From Siphonodentalium dalli (lineage: Eukaryota > Mollusca > Scaphopoda > Gadilida > Siphonodentaliidae): a stretch of DNA of 64,000 bases. The first letter of the stretch is position 1, and each line of letters starts with the position of its first letter. The stretch is taken from assembly GCA_032622095.1 (NCBI GenBank), contig CP136064.1, positions 178,780,011 to 178,844,010 on the forward strand. Direction: 5' to 3'. The position numbers were made by a program, and so were the translations under genes. Shown in pieces: positions 24,387 through 36,799 of the stretch. The notes beneath the pieces are model-generated. The model searched no databases and had not been told where the DNA came from. It saw nothing but the letters and a program-made list of their open reading frames with translations.

Positions 24387-24399
24387 GAGCATCCGCCAT
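24387..24399 (-). CDS. FET-like gene, coding exon 1
   Basis: The start codon is followed by codons for A, D and A plus one base, then a strong donor (GTAAGT). The split codon joins exon 2 to make Gln. The ATG is preceded by ACACG, and upstream sequence carries promoter-like CCAAT motifs. The tiny start exon agrees with the architecture of FET genes. Confidence 0.7.
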
Positions 24400-24620
24400 C
24401 GTGTCTGTTGAATAATGGACGAAATTGCTTCCTCTTCGCGTGCACCTGATTATCCAATGAAAAATTCTACGCGTTATCCAATCAGAACTGCGAATGGATG
24501 TTCGGAACACTTCGACAAAACCCGCCGAACGTTGGTTGTGCTCCATTGTGGCACCGGCTCACCTCCGCACATTTGACAAACAAACCATAGTCAGAAATGG
24601 TAACGCCCTCAAGATAATAT
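24400..24620 (-). promoter_or_regulatory. Probable promoter and 5'UTR of the FET-like gene
   Basis: Upstream of the minus-strand ATG are two CCAAT motifs in inverted (Y-box) orientation at 24454-24458 and 24478-24482, inside two similar stretches reading TTATCCAAT and TATCCAAT. The area is richer in GC and CpG than its surroundings. The transcription start is not defined by sequence alone. Confidence 0.45.
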
Positions 24621-25007
24621 TATTAGACATAAAAAATTATATAAAAATATATTGGAGCTTTAATGTAGTAATTGTGAAAAAGGTGTATATATGAAACGGC
24701 TATTTAGTTCATTATATGTAATTGTTTTATATTAATTGAATTGAATTGAATTTGTTTATTAGCTCATAATTGAATTGGATTTGTTAATTAGTCTCAGAAC
24801 TCAGAGACTTCAATCTGTCTATATAACATATCTTAACTTTTCCCCATTTTACCCTCCCCCCTCACTCACCCTCTCTGCACTAAACAAATGATTACCCCTC
24901 CCCTCCTCCTACTCCGTTATAACCATCTGGGTATACTCTCCCCATATTTTTTAGTTACACTTTCTATTAGATAGATAATTTTTTAATGGCTAAAAGATGC
25001 AAAATTT

Positions 25008-25645
25008 TCAGACATGAGCATAAGCATATATACAAAAGTGTAAACACAGAGTGTGACATTCATATAATATAAATATAAAAAGTATAGATATATAAATATA
25101 ACAAGAATGCAGCTTGACAGTTCTGTAGAGGGACAAGATAGTGAATAAACCTAGCTTAGTAATGACTACTAAATAGATACTCGTACCTGTATATATATAT
25201 ACAACATGAAAAATCAACCCGTGCTATCCCACCCTCCTCCCTCAACAGGACTGTCATGTTGCTTATGAGATACTAGTAATAGAACCAACAGCTCTTCGCC
25301 ACCTGCATATACACACTGCTGCCATGTATGGCCGGCTTTAGACTGGCATGTCCATGACCGAAAGATGGAATCCCTAAATACAGACAGCAGTGACAATATA
25401 TGCAGCTGGCCAAGTACTGTCAACGTACATAGAAAGATAGAGGGGAAAATAGAGTAGTAGAAGAGAAATATACTTATGGATACGCTTGTCTGACAAGTCA
25501 TGCCATCGATTGCCATCAAGGAGCGCACAGGAAAGCAAGCCAAAGCTTGCTTATTTCCACTGTGGTCCTTAATGGTAACCGACCACATGACTGACCAGGC
25601 CACAGCACAAGTTCTCATAAGGTCGTACGGTATTATTAATAGCAT
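25008..25645. other. Intergenic AT-rich sequence, no supported gene
   Basis: Long frames here, including one of 143 codons on the minus strand, have no recognisable domain or splice context and are not called. Confidence 0.4.
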
Positions 25646-25653
25646 GATTCACA

Positions 25654-25944
25654 CCATTAATAATATACAAAGTCAGATTCCTCGTTACCTAAAATTTTAT
25701 CGAATAATTCCTGTTTTATTAGGTGATTCCATGTAGCCAAGTTGCAGTTAGGTTCAATATATTTTACATAATTATTCCACAATGTGATTCCTGTGTAGAA
25801 AAAGCTATTGTAACCAAATACCCTAACATGGGGCACAGATAATCTAAAGATTCCAGACCAGAGATTATATTTACAATGAGTGTTCGAAAATTGGAATCCA
25901 TCTCTTAGGTATGTAGGAGCTTTCCCATCTGTAATATTTTTCAT
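25654..25944 (-). pseudogene. LINE reverse-transcriptase C-terminal fragment
   Basis: The frame has the spacing seen at the C-terminus of many non-LTR retrotransposon proteins: a DGKAPTYL motif, a run of conserved hydrophobics, then YTGITLWNNY and a final basic-aromatic tail. Only the tail of the protein is present, as expected for a 5'-truncated insertion. No catalytic YxDD motif lies within it. Confidence 0.65.
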
Positions 25945-27261
25945 GATAGTCAGCTATCAATTGAAAGATTTAAATAAAGTAATTTTATATCAATATTTTA
26001 AAACCCAATTTATGTCATAGAGTAATTCCATGCTATTTTTAACCACAGCAAACCTTAACTGACCAATTGGCCACAATTAGCTTGGAGCTTCCTGCAGACT
26101 ACAATGGAAATAAGTCCCTCTTTGGGACTTTTTGTGTCATCCTTAATATAGCCCTCACAGCATTTATCTCCCTATTTTCGATTAATCTGCCCGTCTACTC
26201 TCCTCTCTATCATCACTATCTTAATCTTTACAGACTCTCATCACCCAACTCAAATAACTTCTCATTCAAATTTTCAGCTCTCTCTACTTTATTTATAACT
26301 TTTATCAAATGTATATGTATATGTAATTAATTATTGTAAAATGCTGATTGAATTTATCTAAATAAAAATCAATCACACAATCAATAATCATATTATTATG
26401 TATAGCTTGTATAGTGTGCGCCTGGTGAGAAAGCATGTGAAAACATATTTAAAATTGGACTTGCAGAACTAAACTATATTGTAAACACCGGGTCTATTTT
26501 TCGCTTTTTTTGGCGGCGTCTATATATTAAGTTTGCATGTTCGCCGAGCCAGTAGTCGTTTTACCACATCCATATCGTATATAAAAATGAATGCGTAGTA
26601 TAGTCATTTAATACCTGATACTTTTGTTTGCTAAAGTAGGCCTCTTGGCATATATGGCTTTTATTCGGTCTCTAGATGAACAAAATCAACCCTCCATAAC
26701 CAGTGCTCCGGGGAGGAAACTTAATTAAGCTAGCCGCACATGCTTGCGTATGCGTATGGTGCGTTATCGTTAATTTTATCGCACGCGATTGTCGGACGGA
26801 AAATCAAATAGAAATGCACGGGCACCCACACATGCATGCGGTTCCGATGTATTTTCCATCCGATATAAATCGTCGCTACGTTTGCGTTCGCATGTAAATC
26901 CATTGTGAAGTGACTGAAACGATCACTATCGGACAACGTTCGCATGACCCCAACGGCACGACGAACGGATCAGACGAACGGATCCGATTATTTTCGCTAA
27001 CGCATACGCAAGCATGTGTGGCTAGCTATAGTCCGCAGGAAATTGACCCGCACTTGCGATTTATCCATTAAATGCATATGCATGCCTGTGGCCGGACAAT
27101 CAAATGGTATGACACCGTATACAGCTTGTACTGTCATCACGGACATGGAATTTTTCTTATTTAGGGAAATATAGCAAACGAAATTCTCATAGATATATAC
27201 GCGACACCGCGCACTGGATAAGTCGGCGAGTTATTGGTGACGCTCCCTTTGGCGGTACGTA

Positions 27262-27495
27262 TAAAAGCCGAACACAACCGAACACAACCGAACACAACCG
27301 AACATAACCGAACACAAGTCCAAATAATGGGAAATATCCAGTAAAATATCACGAATAAAGTTCATAGGCATGTGTATTCATGTTCACACTATTACTATAC
27401 GAAGTTTGGTGGAGTTCGGTCAAATAATAAGTGTTTTATTCGATATTTTGTAAAACGCGTTTTGTGTTCGGCATAGAAAAGCCGAACACAAGTTA
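27262..27495. repeat. GCCGAACACAA repeat, copy 1
   Basis: Four AACCGAACACA-type units at one end and a palindrome GTGTTCGGCATAG/AAAAGCCGAACACAA at the other bound AT-rich sequence with CGAAGTTTGGTGGAGTT. Inverted copies lie at 29588-29720 (partial) and 29841-30047. Confidence 0.8.
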
Positions 27496-27837
27496 TAATT
27501 TTGTCGTGGATTAGTCTAACGGCTGTCTAGCTAGGTGATAATTAATATCTGACATGGTCACTAATCCGAAAGGCTTTAATTGTTGTTGGTGGCGGTCTCT
27601 CGCCTATTGTAGTTCAGTGTTTTGACAAATAGTTTCAGTGTTTGATGGCACCTACTATTATAGAAACAACATGCTTTTGATAGGCCCCGTCGTGAAAGAC
27701 AACGATTGTATAAACGTCGAGTGACAAACAAGTTTTCCCGCTAGTACACACACCTTATGCACTCGTCACATGAAGCAAAACTTGGTGTAAACAATATTTA
27801 TACACAATACAAAAGAAGATGAATATTTTACAAAAAT

Positions 27838-27930
27838 GCTAATGGGTGATTATGGGTGATTGGAAAGGGGTGAGACAACAAGCCTGTTGTGGCTTTTTTG
27901 TAATTAAGTCCTCTCCCAAAACTTGACGAG
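27838..27930 (-). mobile_element. LINE 3' tail fragment
   Basis: It shares GATTGGAAAGGGG followed by ACAACAAGCC and GGCTTTT with 58121-58170, and in the other orientation with 48620-48660. The hairpin AAGCC...GGCTT followed by an AT-rich tail is typical of retroelement 3'UTRs. Confidence 0.45.
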
Positions 27931-29587
27931 AAACATGAATAAGACTGAGAGTCAAGAAAAGATGAGCAAATAAGTTGGTAAATGTTTTAACAGTGAGAAA
28001 GGTCTCGTGGTATACAATAGACAAATGCTTAATTTACGAAGGGATCGCAAACATGCAGACATGTCATAACCAATAATTACAAAAATAAATATTTATGTAA
28101 CTTCATGGAAAGACTACAACTCAAAGTTTTTAATGTTTGACGATACCGCAAAACGGGGCTATTGCCAAGAAGCCATGTCAGACTAAAAGAGTAAAGACAT
28201 GCAAAACTAGATCAATCAACCCTAGCAAACATCAAAAAGTATCTTGAGCGCAAAATAAATAATCTTTATTCCTTTCATATCACATTCCTGTCATATCAGA
28301 CACATTTTTGAAAATAAAATAAGATCTTAAATTTCTGCATATCACAGCATATCAGACTTTTAAAAAGATACAATACGAAACGCTCTTTATTCGTATTCAG
28401 ATAATTCATTTCAATTCAATAACCAATTCAATCGGTATTCGATGCATGTGTTTCTACGATACGTTAAATAATGGCTTTATATCGGCTTCCACCATCATGC
28501 AGCATGATACATGTATATACACAAAAGTTAGGCACGCATCAGAGCCATTTCCATCAACTGACTTCAAGGAGAACAAGCTCTGCCCAAATCCGTTCCGCCG
28601 AGGGCAGTGTTTGCCTACCTCTACTGTTGGGTATTCTTGAATGTCAGTGGGTGCCTAAATTTTGTGGTAATCACAAGATGTGCTTCATATATTGTGCTTT
28701 TATATTGTGCTTCACATTTTTATGTTTTAAGCTACGTGTTTTATGCCACCGACTCATGCATTGTATATAAGTATATATAGTATATTGTATAGTATATTGT
28801 ATAGTACATTTAACATATACTCTGATTGACATCAATTCCACCAGAATTCCTTGCACCATCACCAAGATATGTTATGTCGCCAGCTAAACACGACATAGAA
28901 TCGCCAGATAACAAACATATGAAGATATCGCCTGATTGGATGTTGGCCAGACACATGTCCTGATGTCACGACGAAGAACCCAATAACGGTCTGTCAGTGT
29001 ATAAACATGCGTGATGAAAATGAATATCAGTGTCTTCCCACGGCTATCAGAAATTGCTGCAGCATGTTAATCACTATATATATCTATGAACCAGGACATG
29101 TCGACACGATGTCACGAATAACCACTCTAAATCCAAAAAAAACAGGCAGGGTGATAAAAAACAAAACAAAACAGAGATGGTGATCGGTGAAAACAAAAGA
29201 ACTATATATATAGTCGGTGGTCATGAATAGAGAAGAGCATAGTAACACAGATCTATGTTTTGCATATATATAATTTTACAATGTTTACTTATGATTGCAA
29301 TAAACTATTTGAAAATTATTTGTTATAAGTAACATGCATCAACAACCGATTTACTACTTCTTAGAAGTCCGGGGCGTGCTGATATTTGTCCAGTATGATC
29401 CATCTAAACAACCATATTGTACGAATGTACTTGTAATAATAACGGGGTGGGGGTAACATTTTAGTGAGAATGCAGACGAAAATGGACAACAATACGTTTG
29501 TCTCGCGAATAAAGCCTGCCAAATCCCATCTGGCAGATATTACTTATCAACTATCAGCGGATAAACTAATCCACGAGACAGAAGTTT

Positions 29588-29720
29588 GTGTTCGGCTTTT
29601 CTATGCCGAACACAAACGCGTTATACAAAACATCTAACAAAACACTCATTATTGAAGCAAACTCCACCAAACTTCGTATAGTAATAGGTTGAACGTGAAT
29701 ACATATGTCTGAAGTTTACA
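29588..29720. repeat. GCCGAACACAA repeat, partial copy 2
   Basis: It starts with the TGTTCGGCTTTTCTATGCCG palindrome and carries the AAACTCCACCAAACTTCGTA segment, then diverges. Confidence 0.75.
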
Positions 29721-29840
29721 AGGTGTTCGTATATTTAGTAGACTCTATATAGAGTTATATATCTCAAACGCCAGCTAACGTCACATCATTCTATGTGTTA
29801 ATTAATTACCGGTGACTGCATGAGTGTCGAACATAAGCTA

Positions 29841-30047
29841 GCTTGTGTTCGGCTTTTCTATGCCGAACACTAAACGCGTCTTACAAAATATCGATTAAAC
29901 AATAATAATTGGACCAAACTCCACCAAACTTCGTATATTAATAGTGTGAACATGAATACACATGCCTATGAACTTTATTCATGAAATTTCCTATTATTTG
30001 GACTTGTGTTCGGTTATGTTCGGTTGTGTTCGGTTGTGTTCGGCTTT
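29841..30047. repeat. GCCGAACACAA repeat, copy 3
   Basis: Full-length inverted counterpart of copy 1, from TTGTGTTCGGCTTTTCTATG to three TTGTGTTCGG-type units. Together with copy 1 it encloses a 2.3-kb loop. Confidence 0.8.
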
Positions 30048-30466
30048 TATGAGCTCCCTCATTTGGACACCCGTTCGTTGGTTTTTACGAACGGGCGTTG
30101 TAATGTTTTGGTTAAAAGTAGTGCAGGGCCGCTATATTTTCTAGAGAACAGACTGTTGCGTTTGCCGAATCGGCGAATGGGGTTCCAATCGAATGCACCG
30201 CTGGCTCAACAATGGCCGAGGATGAAATTTGTGCTTGCGAATTTCGCGTTATTTACACCCTAAATAGTTATTATTACACAATTATTTCTGCGATAGCTAT
30301 TGCAGGAATATGCGAGCAACATACTGGCATAAACCGTTGTATCATTTCGACTGATGGAGGTTTTGTGAGTCGTTGCAATTCTAATTCTGTTCACCAAATT
30401 TCGAGTTACGCAGTTAGAAATAAAAATTAGCTGATTAGAATTCAATTAGATTCACAATTTGGGTGT

Positions 30467-30664
30467 GTCGAAATACCAAGCTGAAGAAATATAAGGCAGA
30501 AAATGACACTTAAAGCATGTTTTGTGGTGTGTAATGAAGAAATAAACCATAATAATGCAACATGACGTGATTTTATTTGAGTTTTGATGACATACCGTAC
30601 CGGTAGCGAGTGTAAAAGTAGAAAACAGTGTGGCGATTGCGAAAACTTCAGCTTGGTATTTCGT
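30467..30664. mobile_element. Small MITE with GAAATACCAAGCTGAAG ends
   Basis: GTCGAAATACCAAGCTGAAG at the left is inverted at the right as CTTCAGCTTGGTATTTCG. The interior shares ACACTTAAAGCATG and ATAATGCACCATGACGTGA-like sequence with an inverted partial copy at 31315-31490. Confidence 0.7.
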
Positions 30665-31227
30665 CATTCACAGGTACTGCTTGGTTCATCAGTGATAGGT
30701 GATAATTAATTTTCGTGAACATAATTACAGCACTAGGCGGCATAGCCTTTGTTTCTGATTAATTACCGATGTGCGATCGCGGATTACTCTGGTTTACCGA
30801 AAAGATTTCAGGGATGTTTTGACAGTGATATTCAAGCAACGTACATGATTCTAATATATACTCCTAGTTTTTGTGTGAATTGATCGCCTAGGAAGTTCCA
30901 AACTGTCGATCTAACTCAATTTCAATCTGTTTTACTCCATTTAAACCAATTTTCCAATTTCAATAATTAAACAATTTCAATAATCAATTTTACTCAATGA
31001 TGATAGAAACGCCCTTTATTCCGTGCACCATATCAGACATTTGTTTTCAAATCAAATAAGAAACGCACTTTGTAAATTTAATCAGTTTTCCAAATCAAAT
31101 AAAAAAATAAATAAATATTAAATGATAATATGAAACGATCTTTATTTCTACCATACAAGGCAATAATAAATAAAGCACAAAGTCACATAACTCCCCCTTA
31201 AATGTGGGTAAATGCGCCAAGAAAACT

Positions 31228-31490
31228 GATCTCAAGTGCAAAATAAGTGTCAAGAAGGCACAGCACTATAAACTTATATCAGTGCAAAATAAGTGCCAAG
31301 AAGGTACAGCACTATACATCGTTTTCTACTTTTAGTCTTTTACGCTCGCTATGTCATCAAAACTCAAATAAAATCACGTCATGGTGCATTATTATGGTTT
31401 ATTTCTTCATTATACACCACAAAACATGCTTTAAGTGTCATTTTCCGCCTTAGTTTTATTCAGCTTGTTTCTGCTTGGTATTTCGACGTT
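31228..31490. repeat. Partial inverted copy of the 30467 MITE plus short tandem duplication
   Basis: 31228-31320 holds a 58-bp direct duplication (TGCAAAATAAGTG.CAAGAAGG). 31315-31490 is the reverse of 30470-30640. Confidence 0.65.
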
Positions 31491-31599
31491 CCGCACAATT
31501 TGAGCAGGTCTGGGAAATATGAAAATTCAGCTGCAATAGCTGAAATCAGCTACATGTAACCAATCTGAATGAAGCTATATATTCAGTCGTCAAAATGGC

Positions 31600-31735
31600 T
31601 TCTGGACGATTGGTACCTTTGACTTTAGTACATGTACCGGTACCTGGATGTGTCGTACCCATGGGACGATTGGTACCTGGACGTTTCGTACCCTGTGGAC
31701 TATTGGTACCATTTCAGTGTGAATGATTGGTACCA
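31600..31735 (+). repeat. GATTGGTACC tandem repeat
   Basis: About four imperfect units of 30-40 bp carry GGACGATTGGTACC or close forms. Confidence 0.7.
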
Positions 31736-31755
31736 CATAAAATTGTGTTGGGTTA

Positions 31756-32496
31756 TTAGCTCAACTTTACTTTGTAAAGTTTGAGCTATTGCCATGGCTT
31801 TGTCGTCCGTGTGTGATGCGTCAACAATTTCCTTTAGCACGGGCTACAGGTCATACCTTTGGTCGGATCATTATCAAATTTGTCATAGCTGTTGACATTG
31901 ACATGTAGATGGGAACGAGTCATTTTGGGGTCATTCGGGAAAAAAAACATGGCCGCCAGTGGCCATCTTGGATTTCAAAATTCAATCCATTAGCACGGGC
32001 TACAGGTCCTACCGTTCGTCTGATCATCATGAAATTTGTCATGGATGTTAACAATAAAATGTAGATGGGAACGAGTCATTTTGGGGTCATTCGGCAAAAA
32101 AACATGGCCACCAGCAGCCATCTTGGATTTTGTTCTTTGCATGACTAAATCGTTTGGCACGGGCTACAGGTCGTACCTTTGGTCGGATCATTATGAAATT
32201 TATCATGGCTGTTGACATTGACATCTAGATGGGAACGAGTCATTTTGGGGTCATTCGGCAAAAAAACATGGCCGCTAGTGGCCATCTTGGATTTCATAAT
32301 TCAATAAATTAGCACAGACTACAGGCCGGAATGTTCGTCTGATCATCATAACATTTGTCGTGGAAGTTAATATTGACATGTAGATGGGAACGAGTCATTT
32401 TGGGGTCATTCGGCCAAAAAACATGGCCACCAGTGGCCATCTTGGATTTCAAAATTCAATTCATTAGCATGGGCTACAGGTCGTACTCTCATGCCT
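31756..32496 (+). mobile_element. TTAGCTCAACTT family, copy a (3' truncated)
   Basis: The head hairpin is TTAGCTCAAC...GTTTGAGCTATTGCCATGG. About four internal units of 165 bp carry GCACGGGCTACAGGTC, TAGATGGGAACGAGTCATTT and GGCCATCTTGGATTT. The terminal AGTGTCATTGACACT is missing and a LINE fragment follows. Confidence 0.8.
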
Positions 32497-32595
32497 GGAA
32501 TAAACGTGCATGCACGTTTATTAAATTTCAGATGATTTTCCACCCTGCACAAGGCTTATTCCAATCTGCACGTATAGGGCCATTTGGAAATCAGC

Positions 32596-32998
32596 TATAG
32601 ACAAATCCAGTGGAGGTAATATATACAAGATTTTTAAACACAATATCTGTTTCAAAATGTATTTGGACTGCCTTGACAACAAAAACAGAACATTGTGCCA
32701 ATTCCGAACATGTAATCATAGACTGCCCATAGAGAGAGGAAGATGGAACGACACTAATGTAATGGAACGAACATGTCCCTTGTGTAATAATTATAAGCTT
32801 GGCGATGAACTTCATTACTTGCTCGAATGCAACCACTTTATAGATGTTAGAAATCGTTTTCTCCCGGCTAAATATATCAGAAAGAGACATGCGACCATCG
32901 ATATTCTTGACGACTTATTTGATGACGATGATGACGACGACGACATTCTTCTCTGGCTAACGCCCATAGAGATCATATTCCATCCGTACAAAACATGA
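32596..32998 (+). pseudogene. LINE C-terminal zinc-knuckle region, 5'-truncated
   Basis: The frame begins after a TAG, with IYKIFKHNICFKMYLDCL, then LCQFRTCNHRLPIERGRW and the Cys-His knuckle CPLCNNYKLGDELHYLLEC, followed by a stretch of Asp and a stop at 32998. The CPLC..(G)DE.HYLLEC module is the standard C-terminal motif of many animal non-LTR retrotransposon proteins. The polymerase domain is absent. Confidence 0.8.
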
Positions 32999-33002
32999 GA
33001 AC

Positions 33003-35100
33003 TTTTTTGTCCCTCGAAAAATTAATTTTCGGGGGACTATAGAAATGGGCTCCGTCCGTTCGTCCGTCACACTTTTGAGTATTTTCATGGTGTAATCAAC
33101 TCCTCCTACAGTTTTTATCCTAGAAATTTGAAACTTCAGAATATTGTTGCCCATATATTGAAGATGTGCAACATGTCTATAGATGACGGAAAAATTATGT
33201 TTGACAAAGATATTAACCCTTTTCGACTTTTCTGTATGAGGGTACCTTCATGGTGTAATCGACTCCTCCTACAGGTTTTAATCGTATATATTTGAAACTT
33301 CAGAATAGTGTTACCCACACATCGGAGATATGCAACATGTATACAGATGAGGGAATTTTTTTTTTTTTTTTTTTTTTTTACGGAGTTATTAACCCTTTAA
33401 TCAACATTTTTTTTAATTTTCTGTATGAGGGTACCTTCATGGTGTAAACAACTCCTCCTACAGTTTTGATCATAGATATTTGAAACTTCAGAGTATTATT
33501 ACCCACATATTGAAGATGTGCAACATGTATATTGATGACGGAATTTTTTTTTGGACAGAGTTATTAACTCTTTTCGACTTAGAAAATTTCAACATTTTTT
33601 ATAATTTTCTGTATGAGGGTACCTTCATGGTGTAATCGACTCCTCCTACAGGTTTTAATCGTATATATTTGAAACTTCAGAATAGTGTTACCCACACATC
33701 GGAGATATGCAACATGTATATAGATGAGGGAATTTTTTTTGTTTACGGAGTTATTAACCCTTTTCGACTTCAACAAATTTCAACATTTTTAGCTCAACTT
33801 TGCTTTGTACAGTTTGAGCTATTGCCATGGCTTGGTATCCGTCGTGCGTATGTGTGTGCGTGATTCGTCAACAATTTCCTTTAGCACGGGCTACAGTTCA
33901 TACCTTTGGTCCGATTATTATGAAATTTGTCATGGATGTTGACATTGACATGTAGATGGGAACGAGTCATTTTGGGGTCATTCGGAAAAAAAACATGGCC
34001 GCCAGTGGCCATCTTGGATTTCAAAATTCAATCCATTAGGACGGGCTACAGGTCGTACTGTTCGTCTGATCATCATGAAATTTGTCATGGATGTTAATTT
34101 TGACATGTAGATGGGAACGATTACTTTTGGGGTCATTCGGCCAAAAAACATGGCCGCTGGCAGCCATCTTAGATTTTACTCTTTGCATGATTAAAATTTT
34201 TAGCACGGGCTACAGGTCGTACCTTTGGTCAGATCATCATTTAATTTGTCATGGATGTTAACAATGACATCTAAATGGGAACGAGTCATTTTGGCGCCAT
34301 TCGGTCAAAAAACATGGCCGCCAGCAGCCATCTTGGATTTTATTCTTTGTATGACTAAATCCTTTAGCACGGGCTACAGGTCGTACCTTTAGTCTGATCA
34401 TCATAAAATTTGTCAAGGCTGTTGAAATTGGAATGTAGATGGGAACGAGTCATTTTGGGGTCATTCGGAAAAAAAACATGGCCGCCAGCGGCCATCTTGG
34501 ATTTCAAAATTCTATCCATTAGCACGGGCTACAGGTCGTACTGTTCATCTGATCATCATGAAATTTGTCATGGATGTTAATATTGACATGTAGATGGGAA
34601 CAAGTAATTTTGGGGTCATTCGGCTAAAAAACATGGCCGACAGCAGCCATCTTGGATTTTACTCTTTGCATGACTAAATCCTTTGGCATGGGCTACAGGT
34701 CGTACCTTTGGTCGGATCATTATGAAATTTGTCTTGACTTTTGACATTGACATGTAGATGGGAACGAGTCATTTTGGGTTAACCGACATTAAAACATGGC
34801 TGCCAGCGGCCATCTTGGATTCTACTCTTTGCATGACTAAAGCTATCAAATGTTTTTGAATTGTTGGAAAACATAGCCGCCAGCAACCATCTTAGATTTT
34901 ACTATTATATACATGTATATATATCTCTTCATGTTGATAAACTAGTATTAGACATTCAACTTTCCACATTCCTAATCACTCCATCGACAGTAACACATTA
35001 AATTATTCCCTTTCCATGTTGAGCTACAGTGTCATTGACACTTTCATTTTTATTTCTTTAACAAAGCGGCATCGACTTGCCACATTTTCGGGGGACACTG
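33003..35100 (+). mobile_element. TTTCGGGGGAC tandem-unit element, interrupted
   Basis: It starts around TTAATTTTCGGGGGACTATA and ends at CCACATTTTCGGGGGACACTG. Between them, units of about 180 bp carry GGGTACCTTCATGGTGTAA, CTCCTCCTACAG and GAAACTTCAGAAT. TTAGCTCAACTT copy b is inserted at 33789-35048. Confidence 0.7.
33789..35048 (+). mobile_element. TTAGCTCAACTT family, copy b (full length)
   Basis: The head is TTTAGCTCAACTTTGCTTTG and the end is GTTGAGCTACAGTGTCATTGACACTTTCATT-like, with a 15-bp palindrome. About six internal units of 165 bp lie between. No coding frame is kept and no TSD was recognised. Confidence 0.82.
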
Positions 35101-35329
35101 GTCTGTTGACCTTTTATTAAGTTTGGCAGAGAACCTTATAAAGTCAAAAAGCTAACGCAGGGAATATATTCCTTAGTTATTAGCGCCACAGGTTTGGTAT
35201 ATTGTATATACCTTTTTCATGTATAATATGAAGCACACTTATATAGAAGGAAAACACCGGAAGTAGATTAAATTTCCAGTGAGGAATTTAGAATTTCTTT
35301 CGTTGTGATACTACTTACCCAAAATATGT

Positions 35330-35900
35330 TAATTAACAATCGCATGTTCATACCATGGGAACCTGTGCACCTGCGATTATGACGTCTGTCGGACTTTTTT
35401 TTTTGTAGTTATCCACCCTTTTTCGACTTAGAAAATTTTCGCAACATGTATACTTTTGTCCGAACTTTTATTCCTACATTTTTGTTAAAACGTGGCACAG
35501 ATATTTAGTACCATGGGAACTTGTGCACCTGCGATTATGACGTCTGTTCGACATTTTTTGGTGGAGTTATCCCCCCTTTTTCGACTTAGAAACTTTTTTT
35601 GCAACATGCATAATTTTGTCCGAGCTTTTATTCCTACATTTTTCGGTCAATGTTTTTTAATCTTGGCACTGATATTTAGTACCATGGGAACCTGTGCGCC
35701 TGCGATTATGATGTCTGTCCGACATTTTTTGTGTGGAGTTATTCCCCTTTTTCGACTTAGAAATTTTTTCGCAACATACATAATTTTGTCCACGCTTTTA
35801 TTCCTACATTTTTCGGTCAATAGGTTTAAGATTAGGGTTATGGTTGTACACCTGCAATGGGAACTGTTATTTTATTATTTTAACTAAATGTTTACTGACA
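35330..35900 (+). repeat. Tandem repeat, 165-170 bp unit, three copies
   Basis: Units carry TAGTACCATGGGAACCTGTG, CACCTGCGATTATGACGTCTG and TTTTTCGACTTAGAAA. A 131-codon frame across it (35492-35887) is a repeat artefact because it repeats with the DNA unit. Confidence 0.8.
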
Positions 35901-35982
35901 TGTGAAACATCTTAGTATTTTAAAAACAGGGGGGTATCCGTAGTCCCATTGGGACAGTCACACCTCTAGTTAACACTAGTTT

Positions 35983-36430
35983 TTAGCTCAACTTACTTTG
36001 TAAGTTTGAGCTATTAATAGCCATGGGTTGGCGTCCTTCGTCCGTGTGTGAATCTGTGTCTGTATGTCGATGTGTCAGTCAGCAATTTCCTTTGGCGCGG
36101 GCTAGCTACAGGTCGTACCTTTGGTCTGTTCTTTATGAAATTTGTCATGGATGTTAATATTGACATGTAGATGGGAACGAGTCATTTTGGGGTTGTTCGG
36201 CCAAAAAACATGACCGCCAGCAGCCATCTTGGATTTTACTCTTTGCATGACTAAATCCTTTGGCACAGGCTACAGGTCGTACCTTTGATCAGATAATTAT
36301 GAGATTTGTCATGGCTGTTGACATTGACATTTAGATGGGAACAAGTCATTTTGGGGTCATTCAATTAAACAAATAATCGTTGCACCCATACTCTCCAGAC
36401 TGAGCTTCGTTATCATTGACACTTTCATTA
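35983..36430 (+). mobile_element. TTAGCTCAACTT family, copy c (internally deleted)
   Basis: The head hairpin, two internal units and the terminal TCATTGACACTTTCATTA are present. The region before the end is replaced. Confidence 0.75.
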
Positions 36431-36571
36431 TGTAATCGACCCCTTATGGGTAACTTTTCAGGATTCAGTTGGAAATATTGCTTGTTGCCATTCAGCGGAA
36501 AGCTCTCGCCGTATTTCCGACTAAATCCTGAAAAGTTACCCATAAGGGGTCGATTACTTAGGGCATTACTG
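36430..36571. mobile_element. CAGTAATGC foldback MITE, partial copy A
   Basis: Inverted arms carry AACTTTTCAGGATTYAGT and CATAAGGGGTCGATTA. The right tip GGGCATTACTG is followed by TA. The left tip is lost at the junction with copy c of the TTAGCTC family. Confidence 0.75.
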
Positions 36572-36799
36572 TATTCAACACAAATATACATTGGGTCATA
36601 AATTGAATTATGATCAGAGCCTGGTGGAAATGCTACTGCGTGGTGAGTCATACTCGCCTTCGAGCTAGTGATGACATGTATGGTGTTATTAATGGTTTGT
36701 ATTGTGCAGAGGTAAAATTTGCTCGTAGCCTCCGCAGTAAATAATTTCACACCAGGTTCTATTCATAATCATTTATCATTAAGATTTCTTAGTCAAGTG

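Larger units (their letters stand above)
5056..24399 (-). other. FET-family-like (FUS/EWS/TAF15/cabeza) gene, 5' portion
   Basis: Six minus-strand exons joined at GT-AG borders keep one reading frame from an ATG at 24399 to 5056. The product starts MADAQYGYSAGGQAG and continues as about 212 residues rich in Gly, Ser, Tyr and Gln with repeated SYG, YGQ and GGYG motifs. This is the composition of the prion-like N-terminal domain of FET proteins, nuclear RNA-binding proteins acting in transcription and splicing. A short segment ending GGRGGRDEG looks like the start of an RGG region. The coding part of exon 1 is 13 nt with a phase-1 break, as I recall for vertebrate FUS. I found no RRM or RanBP2-type zinc finger in 1-5055, so the diagnostic domains are probably left of the window. 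Other Gly/Tyr-rich RNA-binding proteins remain possible. Introns are 14.5, 1.2, 1.05, 0.46 and 1.5 kb. Confidence 0.7.

Noticed and set aside
25214-25645. 143-codon minus-strand frame
   Set aside because: No motif, no splice context, and low-quality composition with stretches of Ser, Leu and Phe.
35492-35887. 131-codon plus-strand frame with repeated hydrophobic segments
   Set aside because: The protein repeat follows the 165-bp DNA repeat exactly, so it is a repeat artefact.
36361-36750. 129-codon minus-strand frame
   Set aside because: It runs through the CAGTAATGC foldback MITE and encodes the same peptide in both arms.
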